A stretch of DNA of 64,000 bases from Plasmodium coatneyi (lineage: Eukaryota > Apicomplexa > Aconoidasida > Haemosporida > Plasmodiidae), in assembly GCF_001680005.1 (NCBI RefSeq), contig NC_033567.1, positions 4,340,001-4,404,000 of the forward strand. Direction: 5' to 3'. Made by a program: the position numbers and the translations under genes. How positions within the stretch are numbered: the first letter of the stretch is position 1; every line of letters begins with the position of its first letter. Below the pieces are notes generated by a model that was given only the letters and a program-made list of their open reading frames with translations, made no database searches and was not told the DNA's origin. This document shows, in pieces, positions 23,194 to 34,342 of the stretch.

Positions 23194-24016
23194 ATGTTAT
23201 TCCTTGCGAAATTTTTTACACTCACCTGTACCCTATTCCTTTGGACGCAATACCCTAACTATGTATGTTAATAACAACAAAACTATTAATTTTGTTAAAA
23301 TTTGTGATGCACGCATATATTTATTATGGCGCACATACTTATTATAAATGAACTTCCATCTTCTTTCTTTAAAAATAAAATAGAAAAAAAAAAAATTTCC
23401 ATCCCCTAACAACCTTCCTCCAACCAACAACACCTAACAAGGTTCCTTCCACTGTAACAACCCACCTAACAACCCTTCTCTTTCTTTCTCTTTTCTTTTT
23501 TTTTAGGTGAGTGCAATAAGCACATCGAAAGATGATATAAGCACGGTAGGGTCATTTTCAAGTAGAAGTAGTCTAAAAACACAACTGCAAGGAAGCCCGT
23601 TTCATCATAAAAGTTATAAAGACGACCCCGCCTTTAGAAACACTGCTGCTCTAAATGGACGACACAGAAATTTCGATTCAAGCGTGGATTTAAGACATTT
23701 ATCTTATGGAAGAAAAAGGAATAAAAGTGTAAAGGGCAAATGTCGAAGAATTTGTAAAAAATTAACATGTGAGAAATTTAAACGTAGAACCATACTGCTT
23801 GTTATAGTGGTTGCTTTAATTTGTTGTACACTGTTCCTGTGTTATGCGATTTTGAATCGTGAACAATTGATTCAAGAACTAATTAACGCCGCCACATCAT
23901 GGGTTACGACTGTAGGATCTGCAGTTTCTACAATTCAGAATTGGTTTTCTAATTCTCCCTTTAATTCTTTTCTTACGTTCTTTTCTAGCATTACTTCCCT
24001 TTCTTCTTCCGTTTAA
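23194..24016 (+). CDS. Two-exon Plasmodium membrane/exported-type protein, 192 aa
   Basis: Exons 23194-23262 and 23507-24016 (donor GTATGT, acceptor TTTTAG), phase 0. Exon 1 encodes an N-terminal hydrophobic stretch (MLFLAKFFTLTCTLFLW) acting as signal or recessed signal anchor, the classic exon layout of Plasmodium exported proteins. Exon 2 is Ser-rich and basic, followed by a clear membrane helix (about residues 118-139, ILLVIVVALICCTLFLCYAIL) and a short amphipathic C-terminus (about 50 residues). No canonical RxLx[EQD] export motif is present; the nearest is RHLSY at residues 86-90, which lacks the acidic or Gln fifth position. I cannot assign it to a named family. Its place in the AT-rich island beside ETRAMP and pir genes supports a host-interface role, which is inference. 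Confidence 0.7.
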
Positions 24017-25079
24017 CGCGCTCTGCTACTTTGTCCATGTCCACAATGTGGTAGTAACATTCTTAATATTGTTACTTTCCCAACTAGACATCTGAAATAA
24101 ATTTGTAGTTTCTCTTCGTCCTCAGTTTCGTTCTTTCTTTTTTTTTCTTTTTAATGCGAAAAAGGTGCTCATTTTTAAATAATATATATATGTGTTATTT
24201 CAAAATAAAGAAGAATAAAGCGGTTGCACAATCTACGTATGTTGGGAGCATTTTCTTCCTTTTTTTTTTTTTTTTGTGTTGTATAAAATTGTTTACTTAC
24301 ATTCATGTGTAATTAATGTAAGTTCCAAAAAAAAAGTTCCATCCACTTTATTCAGATTTTTTGGTAAATTCTTTTTCACTTAACTGATTTGTTGGCAAAC
24401 TCTTTAATTCATTCCTACTTTGTTTGCAATATTGTTCATTGAAGATCCCAAAATATGTTCATTTACTCTGTTACAAGTTTCTATCTTTATAATTTTCTCT
24501 TCTTTCCTTTTAAAAATAGATATATTTTTTTGAAAAGATCAGCAACCTTTTTCTTTCCTTTTTGCCGCATCCGCTGTTTGGGAGTACCTTTCCTCATGCA
24601 TTTATTCATACATACAAATGTAAGAAAAAAAAAAATAAAAAGTGAAAAAGAAAGAATAAAAAGGAAAAAAAAAAGGCGGAAGGGTACACGACCAGTGAAG
24701 GACGCAATTCCTATATGCTGCTGTTCCTTTGCTTTGTTTTGATATTTGATGAAAGTCAATGTGAATGGAAAAAGAAGAAAAAAAAAAAAAAAAAAAGAAG
24801 GAAAAAAAAAGGGAAAAAGGTCACTTCTTCCTTTTACACTGTATAAAATGCACAGTCACTTAATATTAAGTGGGAATAACATTTATACAATGTTCTACAT
24901 ATGATATTTATGATGTGCGTAATATTGTATGCAACCTATTGCTTTGTAATTGAACTATGTAGGATGATATTTTATATTAGCTTTTCGTTTCTGTTATCTT
25001 CGCTGCTGTTGCCCGTTCCTTTGCTTTTGTTGTTGCTCTTTCCTATATGTATTCTTTCCTGTAGGTGCGTTATAATATA
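24017..25079. other. Intergenic, AT-rich
   Basis: About 1 kb between the exported-type gene and the pir fragment. A- and T-runs throughout (A17 run at 24780-24796). Nothing recognisable as a gene. Confidence 0.6.
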
Positions 25080-25345
25080 TGGTTGACACATCTGTTCCAC
25101 CTATTGTTGAAGTGCCATTTTGGAAGAATTTTCTGCGTATTGTGCTGTAGAAGTTTCTGCAGTCGGAGTTTCGCCTGTTCAGTCGTCTAATGTGGAGTCA
25201 GCTAATATTGTTGAGGTATCATTAAAGTTGTGAAGTCCCATTGTTGTTCTTTTTTTTCTTTTTATTCCGTTACGCCCTTTACTGCTCCTTACAAAATGGT
25301 TACCAAACCAAGAGGATAGATGGAGTATACGAAAAGAACAAACAG
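25080..25345 (-). pseudogene. pir (kir/vir-type) pseudogene fragment: cytoplasmic tail exon only
   Basis: On the minus strand this stretch translates to a typical pir terminal exon: SSWFGNHFVRSSKGRNG, KRKKRTTMGLHNFNDTSTI, then STLDD, resembling in layout the intact tail exon at 28441-28692 (PSWIGKHFGGRTRRGKK...NMFLDD). It is broken. The expected start (YTP) and the SSWFGNHF stretch lie in different frames, and a TGA follows STLDD although related sequence (ETPTAETSTAQYAENSS) continues beyond it. No upstream ectodomain or membrane exon was found between it and the ETRAMP gene, so it appears to be a remnant. Confidence 0.6.
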
Positions 25346-26053
25346 TAAGAATATGTACTATATATATACATATGTCTACATATACATATATATAGGTACA
25401 CATATACACATATGTAGATACACATATAGGCACATATATACACATATAAAATATGTATATATTTTATTCTATGCAACCTCTACGAACTTATTATAAATCT
25501 CATTCCACAAATGGTAAAAATTACTCTTCTTTATGCTTTTTTTTTTTTTTTTTTGTTTTGCTAAAAGGTGAGAAGCAGATAAAAAAGAAAAACATTCTTA
25601 AAAAGTTATATATATATAATATATATACATATATGCAGCTCTTTAATTTTTCTATTATCGTAAAATCATTAAACACTCTTAAAGTTTTCTCTTGAAAAAT
25701 ATAAGTACATCATCAGCAAGGGGGATTGTTTGTGTCTTGGCTCGGTTCCTCTTTTTTTTTGTTCTCTTCCTGGGGATTGAGATTCCCTTTTCTCCATTTT
25801 TTCCTTGTCATCTCAAGTAGTAGTAAGCTAAAAATATATGGCTCCATGAAGTGTTGTAATTATGTCACACCATATATATGCACATGTACTTAATTGTACA
25901 TATATATACAGGCGTGCATATCTCCCAAGTGGTTTCATCTTCTGTTTAGGTCTTTGATCCATGGGTTTCTAAATGATAAAGCACACAAAAGCGCTCTGTA
26001 TGCCCATTTTGGCGGTTAATCTGTTTTTCCCTTGACTAAAGGTTTATTCCCAT
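25346..26053. other. Intergenic, AT-rich, with TATA-repeat tract
   Basis: Contains TA/CATA microsatellite (25355-25460 and 25605-25640) and T-rich tracts. No gene recognised. Confidence 0.55.
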
Positions 26054-26401
26054 TTAGTAGGTTTTTCTGGGAGGTTGTTGTTGTTGTGGTTTTTGGTTCT
26101 GGCCACCAAGTAATGGCTCTTTTCTTGGGGATGGGACGGTAGTTGCTCCTCTTTTGTTGTTACTGCCACTGCTCTTGTAGTGGATACCTAAGCCTAAGGC
26201 AGTACCGAGGAGTACGGCAATACCAGAAGCAATGGAGGAGATCATCATGATCTTTTGGTTTCTCTTTTTTCTTTCAGCTGGAGATAAATTCTTGTATCCA
26301 CCGGCTTTCTTTGCTTCGACAACATTATTGTAGAAGCTTGGGGCAATGAAGTTGACTGCTAACAAAGCAGCAATGAGGTATAATACTTTAGTGATTTTCA
26401 T
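26054..26401 (-). CDS. Early transcribed membrane protein (ETRAMP)
   Basis: 115-residue single-exon protein of the Plasmodium ETRAMP family, small membrane proteins of the parasitophorous vacuole membrane expressed soon after invasion or in liver stages. The layout is diagnostic. A signal peptide covers residues 1-about 29 (MKITKVLYLIAALLAVNFIAP...VVEA). A short lysine-rich lumenal segment follows, containing the family block LSPAERKKRNQKIM (39-52). Then come a membrane helix (about 51-75, ISSIASGIAVLLGTALGLGIHY) and a variable polar tail, here Pro/Gln-rich (QNQKPQQQQPPRK). The start is the Met before KITK; the frame opens further upstream but the extension lacks family features. It sits in the AT-rich island between a pir remnant and an intact pir gene. 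Very sure of family; the member number is unknown. Confidence 0.93.
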   Translation of the reverse strand: MKITKVLYLIAALLAVNFIAPSFYNNVVEAKKAGGYKNLSPAERKKRNQKIMMISSIASGIAVLLGTALGLGIHYKSSGSNNKRGATTVPSPRKEPLLGGQNQKPQQQQPPRKTY

Positions 26402-27103
26402 TTTGTATAAAGGGGGGGAGGAGGATTGGGATGGATTATAAAAATATAAATTAGTAAAAATGCGCAAAAGCAACAAAGTCGAAAAAAGAGCAAAATAGGA
26501 TTTTTTTTTGGTTATATTTAGGATAAACGCGTTATAAAGGTTTAGGCGCTTTTGTGTTAAATTTTAAAATGTTCGATAAAATATAATTTTTCATTAAAAA
26601 ACAAGGTACAAAAATTAAAGTTTATAATTTTATTTTTTTTGGAATTTAAGAATTTATAGAAAACTTTTAAAAAATATTTTTAAAAAATAAAAATTAAATA
26701 TATATATCTTGATTACGTTTTCTAATTTTGTTATATAAAGTTCTAATATCAATTTATAATAGTTTTTCATAAAAATTTTTTAGGTGCGGTTAGATTTTTA
26801 TGGCTATAATTAAAAGCGCGTATTATAGAGATAATTTCTTCTTAATAAAAAAAAAAAAAAAAAAACATTTTAATCTACTTATCTATAAAAATTTATCTAG
26901 AAACCGTTTTCTCATTTTATTACTTTTGCATTTAAAAAAAAAGCTATAAAAAAAGCAGGTGTTTGATCCATTATATCTATTTTCTTGAATTTAAAAAAAG
27001 AGTTTCTTTTTTAGGGTGAACCGATTTTATATATATGACATATTTTCATAGGGGTTAAAAAAAACTATGCAAATTGTGGCTTATATTAAAGCGAGAAGTA
27101 GTT

Positions 27104-27145
<42 letters not shown>

Positions 27146-28440
27146 TGGTTTCTTTTTTATCTTCTTTTTTTTGGGGGGAGCGGGTTTTCCTTTGTTTGTT
27201 TTTATGATTATGAAATATGGGAAGGGAAAAATGTGGAAGGAATATGAATATGGAAGTTTTTTATTCTTTTTTCTTTTCAATAGTACATGTATTGTTTAAT
27301 TTTTAAGGCAGTGGTAACACACTATACGTACATTTATCAAATCACTCTTCATATAATTAAAATAAAAATAGGAGCAAATTCGGGCAAGGAATGTAAGGAA
27401 ATAAAGAAGGAAAAAAGGAAGGGAGCAAATTCTCTGTGCAGTCTTTATTCATGTATTATAGTATTGTATAGTGCGCAAGATTATTGGGAATATTACATTA
27501 TTATTATTATTATTTATACACGTTGCCAACATGGCATATACAAGGTAAATAGTGGTTCCTTCCTTTCAACATCGCAATTCTTCTTATAACGTAATTTTCT
27601 CTGCTTGTACTATTAATTTGTACATTATTATTAATTTGTATATTATTCTTATTATTATTTAGGGGCCATTATGAAGGGGAGAGTTAATTATTAAAGAATT
27701 GTTAATATATACATATATTACATAGTTCGTGCATATATGCATGGTGTACAAATTGCACTTTGCCTCTCTTCTTCGAATATGTGTACATATTTATTCACAT
27801 ATTTAATTAAAGGGCGCCTGCGTGCACATTTATAGGAATACATGCGAATGGTACGAAAAATACCTATGCAAAGGAATTGTGTGTTCATTTATATGTACGA
27901 AGGGAGAAATTCATGTAGCTGGGTAGCAGTAGTATTATTTCCTACATTGTAGCACACGCCATCCCCACTCTGTTTTATGATGACTCAGTAATAGTAATTT
28001 TCTCGCTTTTTCCACTTTTTAAAACCTTTTTTCTTTTTTTTTTTTTTCTTTTCTTTAAAGAATATAGAAATTAGTAAAAAAAAAAATTATTAAGAAAAAA
28101 AAAAAGCATTGTAAAAAGAAGGATAGGTGAACACTTTAGGTCATTAGTGAAAGAATTTATAAAAGTCCAAATAAAATTAAAAACACATTTCTTATTTGCT
28201 CATATTAATTACATACATGAACATGAGCTCTTCCTTACAACACAAAAAAAAAAGAAATAGGAGGAAAAAAAAAAAGGAGGGGATGAATACCATTTTGCCT
28301 CTTATACTGTATGAAGTTGGTGGTTATTTATGCTTTTCTTCCGTGTGTGTGTGGGACATTACATTCAATGTTACACCTTCAATGTGTTACATTCCAATCA
28401 ATGTGTGTGTTGTTGTTACATTACATACAACGTTGTTCCA
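26402..28440. other. Intergenic, very AT-rich
   Basis: Two kilobases of DNA with very high AT content between the ETRAMP and pir genes (promoter of ETRAMP, 3' region of pir). T35-type tract near 27108-27143. No gene recognised. Confidence 0.6.
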
Positions 28441-30986
28441 TTAGATACGTTGATAACTGATGTTCCTTCCCCTCCTGTTATTACTTCTTTCTCTGGATGT
28501 TGGTGATGATCTACCACCAAATACGGTAGATTCATCCGCAGAACCAATTGTTGAAGCACCTTCTGTGGAATATTCTGTTGTTAAGGTGTCGTCTAAGAAC
28601 ATATTCAAATCGTGATTGATAGATCTTATTTTTTTACCTCTTCTTGTCCTGCCTCCAAAATGCTTACCTATCCAGGAGGGTAAAAGATCATACTAAATAA
28701 AGAGGTGCGTAAGGGAAAGGTTAAAAAGAAGGTGGGGGAAGGAGGCGGGTGGAAAGGTATGTATTGTATATATATATGTATATATGCTTTTACAAATGTG
28801 TATATATATCGATATATATGTATACGTATATGTATACTTCAAATATATGTAGTGGTTTTGGTGGTAATTATAATTGTTGTAATTATGTTAATTACTTTAC
28901 TTACTTTATATAGAAGGTAAAGAATTGTTGGTAGTCCCACTACTGCTAATCCAGAAGAAACAGCAGTAGGAAGTGCTGCATTTGCTGTACTTGTAGAGGT
29001 CGCTTCCGCTCTTGCTTCACTCTTTATTTCTGCTCCATAAGTGTTCGACGCCCTATTCAACTCTTCAGTACACCCCTCAATTGGGTCCTGAGACAGTTCA
29101 CTAAATGCAGAAGAAGGGAATTCTTCCTCCTCCTTCTTGTCCTCACTTAAGGCAGACTCCTCCTCTTCAGACAGTAGCTGACATTCTAAATTTAATGTAG
29201 AATTGTTCTTGTTTTTATTGAATACTTCCTTAAAATCATCACAATTTGTAGTACTCCCATTTTGACAAAGAGGATACGCTGTATTATAAGCTTGATTAAT
29301 GTCATCTAAGTGTTGCTTATATTTTTTAGTGCAAGAAGGTTTAGGAGAACCAAACCTCGTCAAATCGCTGTTTATTTTTTCATGGTCAACAGAGTAGTCT
29401 AATAATACTTTTCTTCGATGGAAAGGAATATTATAGGTGTCTATGTCCGTTAGTTCACATTTATATTTATGGTCAATACCACTAAGCTCTTTGTTAATTG
29501 CTTCCACCAGTGTCGAAAATGAGGTGTCTCCATTTAGCTTGTCAGATGATATGTCGAATAGCCAATAATTGATAAATGTACAACGTACCCCATTCGTCGG
29601 ATCATCCTGTTCCGTCGAATGTACGTAACACAATGCTCTGGCAAATACATTTGCATATCTCTCATCGTGGAAATATTTTTTTAATTTGTCCCATTTTTCT
29701 CTTCTGAGGAAACAGGGATAATTGCAATAAGTGAGACCACCCTTAAATCTATCGTAATACTTTGTTCGTGATTCTAACATCCCCAAATTCGCCTTCTGCA
29801 GGTACATAGTTGGAGTGGTGTGTGGGGGAGTTATCTATATACATATATCGGTATATATATATATATATATATCATATATATCATATATATGTATATATAT
29901 ACAAATATATATAGATGTATGTATATATGCGTATATGTAGATATATATGTGTACATATGTATGTAGGTGGTGGTAGGTGGAAGGAAGGATCCAAAGAAAG
30001 GGAGGAATGTCTAAGAAGGAAAGGCAGGAAGAATGGGTCTAAGGAGGAAGGAAGGAGAAGGAGAAGAAAGTATACCTGGAGTGTTCCTTCTGCTTCTGTT
30101 GTCCCTAATGAAGTTCTTGCTCCGTATGCTGCTCCACAGTGTGAATTTATTAGCATTTGGGGGGTATTATATTCACAGTCTTTTTTAAATTCTCTACAAT
30201 ATTTACTCTTGCTCCCAACCCCATCACAATCCCGCTGTACAGCTGCAAATGCTTCATTAGCACTTTTAACGTGTTTGCAATAAGCGTCCTTATAGGAATT
30301 ATTAGGAATCCGTAGCTGCTTTTCTATTTCCGTGTGGTCATAGCAGTAATCGAATACTATTTTTTTCTTTTCGAACATGTCCCAGCTAATATCAGGGTAT
30401 AAATTCTTGCACTCACTATTACAGTGGAATTGCTCCAGTTTCTTGCAAACTGTCTCTATAGCAGTGTCAAATGGGTCTGAGTCCAATTTTTCATTTATTT
30501 TACTGCCTATCCAATAATAAAGGAAATTACAACGATCCTCCTCCTTAGGCACATGGTTTATTCTCATTATATGTGAACAACACCAATTTTCTGCAATTAA
30601 AGAGGCATATTTACTACTATATTGCAATATATTTAATGCTCCATATAAATCATTCTTCATGTGCATGCAGCATCCGTGCTGATTTTTTCCTTGACACTGT
30701 TCTTCCCCGTCCAATAGATTGTATATTTTCTGTGAGGGTAACTTATCTGTACTTGCTTCCTGCTAAAAGTAAAAATAGCAGTAAGTAAAATATATATATA
30801 CATGGGTCTTTCTATATATGTATATTCTTACATTTATTTCTATAACTTTTTTTTTAATTTAATTTGTGTGTGTGTGCATATATGCACATGCACATATATG
30901 GAACGTGCTGTGTATTTGTATTCATACAATATTTTATTTATTTTAAATAAAAAAAAGTAATGTGTTTATACCGGTTCTGGTGCCAT
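28441..30986 (-). CDS. PIR protein, kir-like, with duplicated ectodomain (complete, 4 exons)
   Basis: Variant surface-antigen family of Plasmodium (pir: vir/kir/cyir). Exons on the minus strand are 30986-30972 (MAPEP), 30762-30076, 29795-28905 and 28692-28441, all phase 0, giving 614 aa. Exon 1 is tiny, as is usual in this family. Exon 2 (residues 6-234) and exon 3 (235-531) each hold one copy of the pir ectodomain. Parallel landmarks are FLYYWIGSKI / FINYWLFDIS, VFDYCYDHTEIEKQL / LLDYSVDHEKINSDL and CKHVKSANEAF / CTKKYKQHLDDINQAYN. Exon 3 ends in the family membrane helix (about 512-531, AVSSGLAVVGLPTILYLLYK), and exon 4 is the basic, Ser/Arg-rich cytosolic tail ending YQRI. There is no signal peptide, as usual. 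A two-copy ectodomain is what I know from P. knowlesi KIR proteins. The intron between the two ectodomain exons is AT-microsatellite. Confident of an intact gene; expression is unknown. Confidence 0.88.
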
Positions 30987-31770
30987 TTTTTGTCCTAATG
31001 GTACTATTCTTCTTCCTCTGTACGTGTAAAACACACTCCTTTACGTTAAGGAGAAAAAATTGTTGATTCATTGGTTTATTCATTCATTATATTCATTCAT
31101 TATATGTATTCATTTAAAAAGGGCTTAAGTGTATGGAAGTATGGAAAAATGTGGAAAAATTCTGTTGCTTCCTTCCATTCTAGTTATAATTAAAGGGCAG
31201 AGGTATCAGAATTTTAACTCCTTATAATATTGTGTACTGCTTAAAATTATTCAGAAAAAAAATAATAACAAATACACTAAAATGATAAAGTGGAAGAACA
31301 GAACAAAAAAAAAAATTTCATAAACTTTTTCTAATACATTTATTATATCTAATTATTGACTCCTTCTTTATTGGTTCCTTCTCTTTAAAGTGATTTCTTA
31401 TTTGTAACAATTCCTACCATTCCTTACTACCATTATTACTATTATTATATATTATGTGTACCCTTTACTCCTCTTTTTCCTCCTTTTTTACTTCCCTTTG
31501 CAGTTATTATTTGTTCCTTATTTATACAATTTGATGCACTTTGAACTTAAAGTATAAAAAATTTTGTAGCGTAATTTTTCTCTACACGATGACTATTCGT
31601 TACGTGGTCATATGTGCGAATAGCAAATTTCTTCTTACTTTTCTCCTTCTTTCTCCTATGTGTGCGCGCATACACACACATTCCCCCCCTCCATTACACG
31701 ACCATATGCCCTTAACAAAGGTAACTTCCCTATTTCTAAGCTGGCACAAGTCGTAAGGTGTTCTATATAG

Positions 31771-31810
<40 letters not shown>

Positions 31811-34342
31811 TACATGTATATATGTACATATGTATATGCAAAATAATAAGGTAAGCACAGTAAGAATAATGCACATTCCAACCTGTTCCCCCATGTTTTT
31901 TCAAATATGTAATTGGGAGCAGTTCACCATCTTTCCCCAGAGGGGGAGCAATATATGTACACCTTAATTATATTACATTCCCCAGGTGTGTTAAAGTTGC
32001 AATTAGGGCACTCCACCAACAAAAAAAAAAAAAAAAAAAGAAAAGAAGGAAGTAATATTACATACTTATGTACACACCTTCATCATTCGCCTGTTTCCCC
32101 CCCCTTTGAGGATATAGAATGGTGGTGAAAGGAATAATAATGAAAAATGGAGAATTTAACATTCACCCTTTTCAGCAGCTTCCCACTTCATAAGAAATAG
32201 TACTATTTGAATTATTCTAACTTAAAAAAAAAAAAAAAAATTAAAGAACAAAAATTATTTTATGGGTACCGACACTTTACTTCCACTTCCTATCTGCTGT
32301 GGTGCACATTAAGCAGGTGCATATCCCATGTAAGCGACCACATTAAAATTACTTAATTCCCCCTACCATCCCTTACATTTCTGCCAAATTAAACACATGA
32401 TAGGAAAAAATTTAAAAAGTGCAACTAATATAGAAGTTCATATTTGTGCACATAGACCCTAAAGGTGCACTGCCCCTAATGGTACATTGCCACAAATGTG
32501 GTACAAAAAGTGGGACAAAAAAAGTAGGAAGAACACTTTCTTCTTCCTTACTTCCTTCTTTCTCTTCCTTTCTTTCCCTCCTTCCTAAAAGAATGCACTT
32601 TTTCATTTCCACCCAGTAGGAAATATCCCCCCCCTTTCGGGTGATGCGAAAAAAAAAAAAAAAAAAAGAAAGAAACGCCCCTATTTAGAGAAAGCACTCC
32701 AAAAGCATCTCCAAAAATACAAAAAATAATAGAAGTGGAGCAGTTTGTCCCAAATGGAAGATGTTGTGTGTGTGTCTGCACACAATAAAATGACACAACG
32801 ACGATGCAAATTACATCTCTGTGCGAAATTTTTTTTTTCCCTTTTCCACTGACCTTCTGTGTGTACACCCATTTGTTAAAACCTCCCTGTGTGGGAGAAG
32901 GCTTATTGTCTGATTCATCTCCACGGACATCAAGTGTTGTAGGACCTGAAATAGTGCTTGTGAAGGTGCTAATGTCTGTTATAATAATAGTGGCCGTCTG
33001 AACAACGTTATCTTTCGTAGTTTGGAGACAGTGTTATTTTTATATTTGGTGGTGGGGGGTTTGGACAGGTCAACCCATTATTCGTGGTAAGGAATATGGC
33101 ACTCCTACCTACACCAAAGTTACTGCCGCCGTCCCTACTGTTGCCCTATACGCCTCAGCAGTCTGTCTGCTCCCTTGCGCTGTTTTGCTATAATCCACCG
33201 TTTTGCTCATTTATTTTGCCTGAAAAGGTCATACTTTTCTTCCAAATTTCGGAAATGTTGCGCAACACATGCCATTTTTGCACAAAAAAACACGCGTTCT
33301 GTTGGTCCAGCTTAAAAAGATGACCGACGGTGGGTGGTGGTAGGGGCCTGTCACGAAAAATGTCATGTTCCCCCCATTTGTGCCATTGAAGACTTAGTTC
33401 ATATGGCACATTTCGCGCAAATGTGTGTTGTCACTCTCTTTTTTCTTTCTTCCTCCTTTTTCATGCTATGATTTTTGTGCCACTTGGTTTGTATAATCGC
33501 TACTTTGTATCGTGCAAGAAAAAAAAAGAAAGGAAAAAAAAAATTCTGAGTCGGGGAGGCATAAATATATATAAATGGTAACATGCGGAAAACTGCGCAA
33601 GGGGTCGGAAACAAAAAAGTGAAAAAAAAAAAAAATTTTTTGAAAAAAAAAGAAAATAATAAATATAAAAAAAAAAACAAATGAACAAAAAAAAAATAAA
33701 TAAAATAAAAAAAACTTTACTCAATTGAGTTTCAATGTACAGGTATTATTATTTACATGTACCAGCAAGAGATACACGCGTATTTGTATGTGGGACGGAA
33801 TTAGCAGAAAAGCATCAATGTGATTTGTACAAAACACGGAGAAGGAAGAAAATCGCGCCACGGAGGAAAAATCAAATAGCAAATTATGTATCATGTAAGA
33901 GGCCCAAGCGCAGTGACATATGCTCGCAGAATTTTAAGGTGAAAATAAAAGTTGACGTGTGAGGGTAGGTACACGAAAAGGACGAAATAAAAAGCAGAAA
34001 AGAGAAGGGAAATCTTCTTCTTTTTTGGTCGTGCGAGAGAGACCTTTTTCTTAAATGGTTCCACCTGTGGGCTCATTTCGGAGGTGGGCTGTCATTTCCA
34101 CTTCATTAACACGCATAAGCTTCGGGTGCCGCCGTGGTGCAGAGGCTCACCTGTGAGTATCAAATCTGTGGACGACAGAACCGCATGGTACGACGTGTAC
34201 GTCGGCAGCTGATTCCCACTCGGGGAAGGGCAAAAGAAGTGGATAGGAGACGGGCAGAAGATCGGCGAAACAGCACGAAGCGGGGAATACGGAAACATGC
34301 CCCGGATGAGACCGAAAAGAAAAAAACGAAAAATATGGGAAA
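30987..34342. other. Long intergenic stretch, right part and edge of AT-rich island
   Basis: About 3.4 kb upstream of the pir gene and upstream of the acyltransferase-like gene. It contains a (TA)n tract (31770-31803), A- and T-runs, and at 32850-33010 (minus strand) a Thr/Ser-rich open stretch (TATIIITDISTFTSTISG) that could be a decayed tail of a multigene-family member. Composition returns to core-like near 34 kb. No intact gene recognised. Confidence 0.5.
31770..31806. repeat. (TA)n microsatellite
   Basis: Uninterrupted alternating AT dinucleotides over about 30 bases, followed by CATATATACATG-type variants, upstream of the pir gene. Confidence 0.85.

Noticed and set aside
26402..28440. 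Centromere candidate (very AT-rich 2 kb)
   Set aside because: AT-rich, but no internal regular repeat structure was seen and it lies between gene-family members in an island where all spacers are equally AT-rich; CENH3 mapping would be needed.
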